Source: Phoronis ovalis (taxonomy: Eukaryota; Phoronida; Phoronidae). From it: 12,416 nucleotides of DNA. This document shows positions 7,340 through 12,416 of this stretch, in pieces. Location of the stretch: positions 1 to 12,416 of the forward strand of contig JAOXYB010045304.1 of assembly GCA_028565635.1 (NCBI GenBank), given 5' to 3'. Position 1 is the stretch's first letter, and each line of letters begins with the position of its first letter. The notes beneath the pieces are model-generated. The model searched no databases and was not told the origin of the DNA. It worked only from the letters and a program-made list of their open reading frames with translations. Made by a program: the position numbers and the translations under genes.

Positions 7340-7468
7340 TTACTATGGAAACAACAAGTGATAGTAGTGATTTGTCTACTACAGTTGAAGTTGCAATAAC
7401 TAACATCTCTACTCCTGTTGATGCAGCTAAATCAGTCTCAACTGATACTCTACATGTATCTACGGAAG
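7340..7468 (+). CDS. Ser/Thr-rich duplicated exon, copy 1, phase 1-1
   Basis: The acceptor TTGATATTACAG ends at 7339 and the donor GAAG|GTAACC begins at 7469, giving 129 nt. Read with a split Val codon at the start and a split Gly codon at the end, it encodes a Ser/Thr-rich peptide starting VTMETTSDSSDLSTT and ending HVSTE(G), with one N-glycosylation sequon (NIS). It is clearly related to 8793-8912: VTM, TDLS/SDLS, E.A, SV.T and VSTEG are shared, about half of the aligned residues. The open frame continues both ways in genomic DNA (an ATG at 7300, a stop near 7663), but duplication of the acceptor context shows the exon borders. The function is inferred only from composition: an extracellular mucin-like segment. 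Confidence 0.75.
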
Positions 7469-8349
7469 GTAACCCAATTGTTACACAACACAGTTTGCTA
7501 TTTCTGTATATTTTTATGAATATCAGTTATTTCTTTGTTACAACTGCAGATGGTGCACACAGTCATAAATGGTATCCTACTTTACCATGTGCATTTTACA
7601 AAAAGTTAAGTCTTATGACAAAACATTCTGATTATACAGTTAAATTGCTACAATGGTATTACTGATATAATGACTACCTGCTTCTGGACTTGAAATGTTG
7701 CACTTCAGTTCAAATTTAGCAATAAACATATACAGCAGGATACTGTAGAAACTGTATTCTTATATAATTGGTATAATTATAGAAATTGGGGAAAAAAATA
7801 AAAAAATCTTTCCAAGAAAATAGTCTTTTAAAAATACTCTCATGAAAACCATTTGAAATATATGTTTCTGAAAGGCTGTATTTCAAATGGACAAAGTTGT
7901 TTTTAATAAATTCTGTATATAAGAGATTTAATTGGAAGATTTAGCTTTTTAATTACATAATTCTGAAAGTCTGCTACAGTATTTTATAAATAAATCTACA
8001 ATAAGTTAAAATAAAAGTAATACCAATATCTAGACTATATTTTGAAATAAAAAAAAATAGCACTACAGGAATTAAAAAGGAAATTACTGGAGGTAGAAGA
8101 GAATTATGATATATCACATAATTATCAAAGATTCAACACTCCTTTGATTTTTTTATTACTTCTAGGATTCATCCCTTTTAAGCTCAAAACATTTCTTTTT
8201 AAAATTTACAAAAATAAATAGAAACTAAGTTAGGTCTAATCAGATATGTGTTTCATGAAATTCAGTTGTATTTTGAGCATCATCTATCATATATTCCATG
8301 ACAAATACCTTTCAAACAAACAAACTTTGAATTCGTCTTTTAGGGGGGA
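7469..8349 (+). other. Intron between the duplicated exons
   Basis: AT-rich intronic DNA with a 12-bp perfect hairpin at 7849-7890 and, further on, the minisatellite element. A 24-nt phase 1-1 frame at 8069-8092 has splice-like borders but a poor pyrimidine tract, so I did not call it. Confidence 0.6.
7849..7890. repeat. Perfect 12-bp inverted repeat (hairpin)
   Basis: CCATTTGAAATA at 7849-7860 is the exact reverse complement of TATTTCAAATGG at 7879-7890, with 18 bases between them. It is intronic. It could be a small foldback remnant or chance structure in AT-rich DNA. Confidence 0.8.
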
Positions 8350-8732
8350 TGGTAACCACCCGGGGGGGTTACTCATGGTTTTTTGACTACGGGGATGTGC
8401 CGCAGAACCCAATCCACAATTTTAGTTTGGTAGCAAACCCAATCCAAATTTTTGGAAATATAAGGTTAGCAATCCAAATTTTGTGAAATATAAGGGTAGC
8501 AATCCGAAAATTTTAAAATATTTGAGTAGCAATCCATTTTTACGCAAACTGACTGATGCAAACCAAATTCCAAAAATCTTTTGGGTGGGTGGCAATCCAA
8601 ATTTTTGAATTTCTTCACGGTAGAAATCCAAAAAAATACAGTAAGAAGTATACAATCCAAATCCAAAATTTGCAACTGGGCTGCACACCCCCACCAAAAA
8701 ATACCTTGAGTAATACCCCAGGGGTAACCATG
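8350..8732. mobile_element. Inverted-repeat element with internal 30-bp minisatellite
   Basis: The left end (about 8350-8385: GGTAACCACCC, a G-run, then TTACTCATGGTTTTTTG) and the right end (about 8693-8732, minus strand: GGTTACCCCTGGGG, then TATTACTCAAGGTATTTTTT) form imperfect terminal inverted repeats. Between them the word AATCC recurs at 8411, 8441, 8471, 8501 and 8531, exactly 30 bases apart, is degenerate at 8561, then recurs at 8594, 8625 and 8654. The unit is roughly GTAGCAATCCAAATTTTTG plus AAATATAAG. No transposase is present. Because 30 bp is ten codons, an open frame appears on the minus strand (8422-8697) with a ten-residue repeat; I regard it as a by-product of the DNA repeat. 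The element lies in the intron between the duplicated exons, so it probably inserted after, or alongside, that duplication. Confidence 0.8.
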
Positions 8733-8792
8733 GCTTTCACTTTATTCAAGTAATTTTATTTTATATCAGCTAGAAACAGTTTAATGTTGCAG

Positions 8793-8912
8793 TTACAATG
8801 GACACCACAATTGGCTATACTGATTTGTCCAGTACAACCGAACTTGCAGCCATAAGCAATGCTACTACTGTTGGTGCAAAAGAGTCAGTCCCAACTGCTG
8901 TATCTACAGAAG
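8793..8912 (+). CDS. Ser/Thr-rich duplicated exon, copy 2, phase 1-1
   Basis: The acceptor TTTAATGTTGCAG ends at 8792 and the donor GAAG|GTAAAT begins at 8913, giving 120 nt. It encodes a peptide starting VTMDTTIGYTDLSSTTEL and ending AVSTE(G), with one N-glycosylation sequon (NAT). Compared with 7340-7468 it lacks three residues near the end and differs elsewhere by mainly conservative changes. The similarity also covers the last 30 or so intron bases before each exon (ATATCAGC, AAACAG, TT.AT.TT.CAG), so the duplication included intron sequence. Being phase 1-1, it can be skipped or included without a frame change. Product inferred as another mucin-like stalk segment. Confidence 0.78.
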
Positions 8913-9258
8913 GTAAATCCCATCCTAAAGGAAGACAGCATTAATGATCTTTGAAAATAACAGTAATTACCATAAATTTCTTCTTTTAAACTGAAGTTAG
9001 CTAGTACACTAATTTTGTGTGAATGATGTCCTATTTTGCTCAAACAATTTCTTTTACAAAATTGTGTTACTGAACATGTTGAGTATGTAAAATTTTGGTA
9101 AACTGTAGCACTAAAACTTTGTGTTAACAAAAATGTTTATAAAATTTTAATTAAAATGTTTCTGTGAAACGATCAATATGTCTCAATTAAAATTATGCAG
9201 TACTGAATTAGTAAGTGTTAGAATACTGCATAGCCAAAATTGGTTCTTTGTGATATAG
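8913..9258 (+). other. Intron
   Basis: AT-rich, no open exon between the donor at 8913 and the candidate acceptor at 9258. The minus-strand open frame at 8885-9130 overlaps the coding exon and the intron and has no protein character. Confidence 0.55.
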
Positions 9259-9390
9259 GAATAAATAGACCCTCAAGTAATTATATGTATGTGACGGTCA
9301 TTGAAAGCTTGACAACTTCTGATTCCACAGATGGTATTTTTACAACTTCAATCACTAAATCAACACTGGTGCTGGATGTGTCAGTTTCTG
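9259..9390 (+). CDS. Candidate Ser/Thr-rich exon, phase 1-1 (start uncertain)
   Basis: The donor CTG|GTAATA begins at 9391. Two acceptors keep phase 1: GATATAG ending at 9258 (132-nt exon) and GATTCCACAG ending at 9330 (60-nt exon). I prefer the longer because its reading includes VTVIESLTTSDSTD, which resembles VTM..TTSDSSD of the 7340 exon, just upstream of the inner site. The longer form is the same length as the 6445-6576 exon. The peptide ends TLVLDVSVS(G) and is more hydrophobic than the other exons. The acceptor before 9259 has only a modest pyrimidine tract, so the inner start, or alternative use of both, remains possible. Confidence 0.5.
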
Positions 9391-9563
9391 GTAATAAATT
9401 AGTTGGATGTTGTCATTGTGTACCCCTGCATGTTATATGAAAACATTAGTTAAAAACTGACTCGCATTTTAATAATAAAATATGTAATGGCCTCTCTTAC
9501 TGGCATTTGTGGATAATGAAACACATTTCCACATTTGTATGCTTCTTCATGTAACATATATAG
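9391..9563 (+). other. Short intron
   Basis: About 173 bases between the GTAATA donor at 9391 and the pyrimidine-rich acceptor (CTTCTTCATG then ATATATAG) ending at 9563. The two ends fit a normal GT-AG intron. Confidence 0.45.
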
Positions 9564-9614
9564 CTACATTGGAGCATCAGAGTTGTGCTGTAGATGCAGT
9601 ACTCTCCTGTCAAG
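9564..9614 (+). CDS. Candidate 51-nt exon with two cysteines, phase 1-1
   Basis: The acceptor ATATATAG ends at 9563 after a pyrimidine-rich tract, and the donor CAAG|GTAAAC begins at 9615. The 51-nt frame is open and phase 1-1, reading (A)TLEHQSCAVDAVLSCQ(G). Unlike its neighbours it is not Ser/Thr-rich and carries two Cys. The order, strand, phase and donor type match the rest of the array, which is why I include it. With 17 codons it could be open by chance. An inner AG (GCTGTAG, ending at 9593) would give a shorter phase 1-1 version. Confidence 0.4.
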
Positions 9615-10225
9615 GTAAACCAAATTATTTTAAGAAAATCTTTTTTTTGGAAATAAAGGTCTTTAAAATTGCTTAATAACTTAATGAACTACAGCAGCTC
9701 TTCAAAAAGGCTATATTTGAGATAGACAGAAGAAGTCTTCTCAGATTCTCATCAATAATTTAGATTGTGTACCTCTGCAGCATCACAGAATCATTTCATC
9801 AGATTTTCACTGTAGTTTCCAAGTGCTTTGAAAGAATAAATGTGGACAATCATGCGCTTTATAATATACATATTAATTGACCATTTGCTTTGCATGCTTA
9901 ATTGTCAACAAACATATTAACCTTTTCATAATTTTAATAACCCAACTATTAGTCTGTTGTGCATATTATAAGCCAAAACTTCCTTTGTAGGGAACCTTAT
10001 TGACTGAAGATTAAAAAACAGAAACTAGCCAGTAACTGTTGGAATATACGTCAGTTTTTGTTATTTTATGTCTGGAAATTGAATTAATTGTTTTTGGTGC
10101 TGTGTAATATAGTAACATTTTTAATAAAATTATCATTTTGCAACAAAGATAGCTTTCGAATTTCAAAGTATTCATGTGATGATTGTTTAAATTAGATTAT
10201 TTTTATTTCTATCCATACTTAGCAG
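9615..10225 (+). other. Intron
   Basis: AT-rich with no further phase-1 exon that I can support. It ends in a long pyrimidine-rich acceptor (TTTTTATTTCTATCCATACT). Confidence 0.5.
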
Positions 10226-10270
10226 TTACAACAGCTAATGAACAGATAACAGGAAATACTCAAGGTCCAG
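10226..10270 (+). CDS. 45-nt Thr-containing exon, phase 1-1, with NAGNAG acceptor
   Basis: A strong pyrimidine tract leads to TTAGCAG ending at 10225, and the donor CCAG|GTACTA begins at 10271. The exon is 45 nt and reads (V)TTANEQITGNTQGP(G). Two AGs three bases apart (TAG ending at 10222, CAG ending at 10225) form a NAGNAG acceptor; using the first would add one Ala. The length equals that of the exon at 12359-12403. The polar, Thr-bearing composition and phase fit the array. Short length is the main reason for caution. Confidence 0.5.
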
Positions 10271-10980
10271 GTACTATGTTTAATAAAACATAACTTCTAG
10301 TCGCTTTGTCTTGTATGATATTAGCCACGAAGTGAATATTTAAATAATTGTATGTGAAAGCATTTTAGGATCTTTTGACACAGCTAGCTATCGTATATTA
10401 CCCAGAAGGCAATCAACTGATCTTTAGTACTCAAAAATTTGAATTAAAAATTTACAATTAAGTACTCAATGTAGAATAGAGAAAATCACTACAATCACTA
10501 AAATATTTCAGTATGGAGTTGGGTTAGTATATTAATAAAATGGAATGCATCATTTTAGTGATTCAGCTGATTTTCTTAATATTACATGTGAGTGATTGTA
10601 AAATTTTATTTTTAGTTTTATTTTTAAAAATTCTTATTAAAGTTCAGATGATCCTATCCAATAGTACCATGTATTATGAACTGCAGTAATGGCAGCAGGT
10701 CTAGTGTATACAATTAGTTCTGTACCACTGGGAACTGCATTAACCTTTTCTTATATAACTTGCTAGTATTAAATGGACATACAGATATGCAGTTCCTTGT
10801 ATTTACATGTATATGTATGTAACATCTTTCCCACATTAAGATGGCAAATATCGTTTGGCAAAGCTTATTCATCCTTCATACTTCCAGTTAAGTTTTCTAC
10901 AGATAAATGAAAGATAGAGAAAAAAAAGTGTACATATTTTGAAAGTGTATAAAGTAAACTTTTTGTATATGTGCAATTTA
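10271..10980 (+). other. Intron (left part)
   Basis: AT-rich; no supported exon, RNA gene or repeat before the large foldback. Confidence 0.5.
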
Positions 10981-11440
10981 TTTTCAAGTACGTGACTCAT
11001 ACTGAGGCAATTTTGGGTTAAAAATTGAAATTTTTGAAAAGTAAAATTCAGAAGAATATTATATTAAGTCAAGAACAACTCAACTAGTAAAACTTTAAAA
11101 CAAGTAAACTTTACATATATAGCTACAAACAAATTCTTGAAATTTTTGAAATTTTGCTTTGATCAAAAGACATGAATTTTTAAATTTTATGCATTGCAAA
11201 AAATCAACAAAATTAAGTATTACAATTTTTTTTTTGAAAATTCATGTATTTTGAACAAATCAAAATTTCAAAAATCTGAGACAAAAGTTGTAATTACATA
11301 TGTAAAGGTTATTAGTGCAAAGTTTCATATAGGTAAATGAGATGTTTTTGACTTGCATTCCTCTTCATTTTACGTTTCAGAAATGTACAATTTTAACCTA
11401 ACAAGCAACTCAGAATTAGTTCGAGTTGTATACTTGCAAA
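10981..11440. mobile_element. Large imperfect foldback element
   Basis: The clearest pairing is the core: left TTTTTGAAATTTTGCTTTGA then CAAAAGACATGAATTTT (about 11142-11181), right (minus strand) TTTTTGAAATTTTGATTTGT then CAAAATACATGAATTTT (about 11236-11275). Outward, further blocks still pair with gaps: CTTTACATAT, AAGTCAAGAACA with AAGTCAAAAACA, GTAAAATTCAGAAG with GTAAAATGAAGAGG, GGGTTAAAA with AGGTTAAAA, and TTTTCAAGTA with TTTTGCAAGTA. This gives arms of roughly 200 bases around a loop of about 50. Divergence and gaps show it is old. No coding sequence. AT-richness inflates chance matches, but the ordered series of matching blocks is hard to get by chance. Confidence 0.7.
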
Positions 11441-12358
11441 ATATATGTACTTTTGTTTGTCCATCTATTCATTTAACCAGCTAAAATTAATTGAAGTTTA
11501 AGTATAAAGTTTGATTGAATAATTGTGGTGAATGATAATTGCCACCTTAAATACTTTTCAAGTTTTATATCTATATTACATGTACACATTAATCATATTT
11601 AATAACAATAGAGTGGATTAAATAACTATTCAAGTCATGTTACTATTAAAAAAAACTATTGTGTTCTGTCATGAAGGTTTACATTCACAGGATTGTTATA
11701 ATACAGTGCATAATTACCTTGTGTTTCTTCAACGTACGTCTGCCCACTTTCATAATTGTACAGTTATTACCGTAAGAACAGAAAACAGGAATTCTGTGAA
11801 TTTATTATGTTGTATATGCTAGACCTGTTGTCCGTGCTAGCAGATGTCCGTGCTACTACAAAGGTGATAAAGGGTTGTCTTTAAGCTGATAAAATTCATA
11901 AACCAGAAAATTTTGAAATTTCTTCTGCCATTTATTTTGGTACTGTTTACCTGGAATTATGCACACAATGATATTCTTAATAGTCCGTCAGCATCTGGCT
12001 AGCTTGTGGTAGGAGTTCTCAATTTTGTACAATCAACAAATAATTAATTTATGTTCGGATTGTATGAATTTGCAAGATGCTATTATTTTTTTTTAATTTT
12101 AAAGATGATGTTTGCACAAGGCCCTTTATATAAAGAAACTATCAGACACTGGATTATTGTCCAAACTCAATTCCATTCACAATTGTGGTGATCATACAAG
12201 CTTTACAACACACAGAGGGGCATTTTTATGGAATTTTTAAAATGTTGAAAAAAATTTAAATGGGGATTTATGAATTTTCGAGTGAATTGAGTACTTTTAA
12301 TTACCATGATAATTATTTGATTAACATTTTTACTTGATATTACAAAACTTATTTGTAG
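11441..12358 (+). other. Intron (right part)
   Basis: AT-rich with an open frame at 11637-11822 that has no recognisable character. The word TGTCCGTGCTA occurs twice near 11829 and 11845. It ends in the acceptor CTTATTTGTAG before 12359. Nothing else supported. Confidence 0.5.
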
Positions 12359-12403
12359 GTAACACTGACACAACTCAGACTACTGATAATGTCACAACTT
12401 CAG
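12359..12403 (+). CDS. 45-nt Thr-rich exon, phase 1-1
   Basis: The acceptor ACTTATTTGTAG ends at 12358 and the donor TCAG|GTAAAA begins at 12404. The 45-nt frame reads (G)NTDTTQTTDNVTTS(G): six Thr, one N-glycosylation sequon (NVT) and no hydrophobic residue except Val. This is the most typical mucin-like composition in the array after the 6445 exon. The same phase and the same GTAAA-type donor link it to the exons upstream, and it shows that the gene continues beyond the right edge of the window. Confidence 0.6.
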
Positions 12404-12416
12404 GTAAAATGTGTAC

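Noticed and set aside
7300-7665. 121-codon open frame taken as one intact coding region
   Set aside because: The exon borders at 7340 and 7468 are supported by the duplicate at 8793-8912; the parts outside them have no mucin-like character and read like intron.
8069-8092. 24-nt phase 1-1 frame (IKKEITG) with splice-like ends
   Set aside because: The sequence before its AG is A-rich instead of pyrimidine-rich and the peptide is unlike the array; likely chance.
8422-8697. 91-codon minus-strand frame with a ten-residue repeat (FGLLPLYFT-like)
   Set aside because: The 30-bp DNA minisatellite automatically keeps a frame open and produces a ten-residue repeat; there is no start context or domain to support a protein. 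The overlapping frame at 8466-8675 is the same effect.
11844-11863. 20-nt core between GCTAGCAG and GTGATAA
   Set aside because: It ends out of phase with the array; it lies over a short direct repeat of TGTCCGTGCTA.
1-12416. CRISPR array, prokaryotic operon, tRNA or rRNA gene
   Set aside because: The 30-bp periodic repeat at 8411-8670 has no spacers of unrelated sequence, there is no prokaryotic gene layout, and no tRNA or rRNA signature was seen on reading.

Overview
The window is AT-rich (clearly above 60% by eye) eukaryotic DNA. There is no dense coding, no long ORF, no operon-like packing and no rRNA or tRNA that I can see. The recognisable coding signal is a chain of short exons on the + strand with GT-AG borders, plus a poly(A) signal. 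Together with many short inverted-repeat elements this suggests an AT-rich invertebrate animal genome, perhaps a sponge, cnidarian or mollusc. I cannot fix the phylum from the sequence.

Left half (1-6440): mostly non-coding and repeat-derived. Two tandem duplications near the left end (391-608 and 713-828) each carry splice-like borders around tiny exon-sized cores. Two related copies of one interspersed repeat lie at about 1300-1720 and 3995-4325. There is a compact foldback at 2275-2480, a GC-rich terminal-inverted-repeat element at 5347-5634, and short tandem repeats at 4881-4918, 6144-6223 and 6280-6314.

Right half (6445-12403): the best-supported gene content. At least seven candidate exons lie in one order on the + strand: 6445-6576 (or 6445-6740 when read through), 7340-7468, 8793-8912, 9259-9390, 9564-9614, 10226-10270 and 12359-12403. 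All start and end in phase 1, so any subset joins in frame. Most encode Ser/Thr-rich, mucin-like peptide, some with N-glycosylation sequons. Exons 7340-7468 and 8793-8912 are clear duplicates, and the similarity runs into the intron before each. The first exon can either splice onward at a GTAAAC donor or read through to a hydrophobic C-terminus, a stop at 6738-6740 and an AATAAA at 6893. That would give a membrane- or GPI-anchored short form and a longer form continuing into the exon array. The alternative reading is two adjacent paralogous genes. The true 5' and 3' ends of the longer form are not visible.

The introns of this array hold two more elements: an inverted-repeat element with an internal 30-bp minisatellite (8350-8732) and a large, old, imperfect foldback (about 10981-11440). 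Nothing recognisable as a transposase, reverse transcriptase or CRISPR array is present. The most interesting biology is the expandable phase 1-1 Ser/Thr exon array with its apparent anchor/no-anchor switch.
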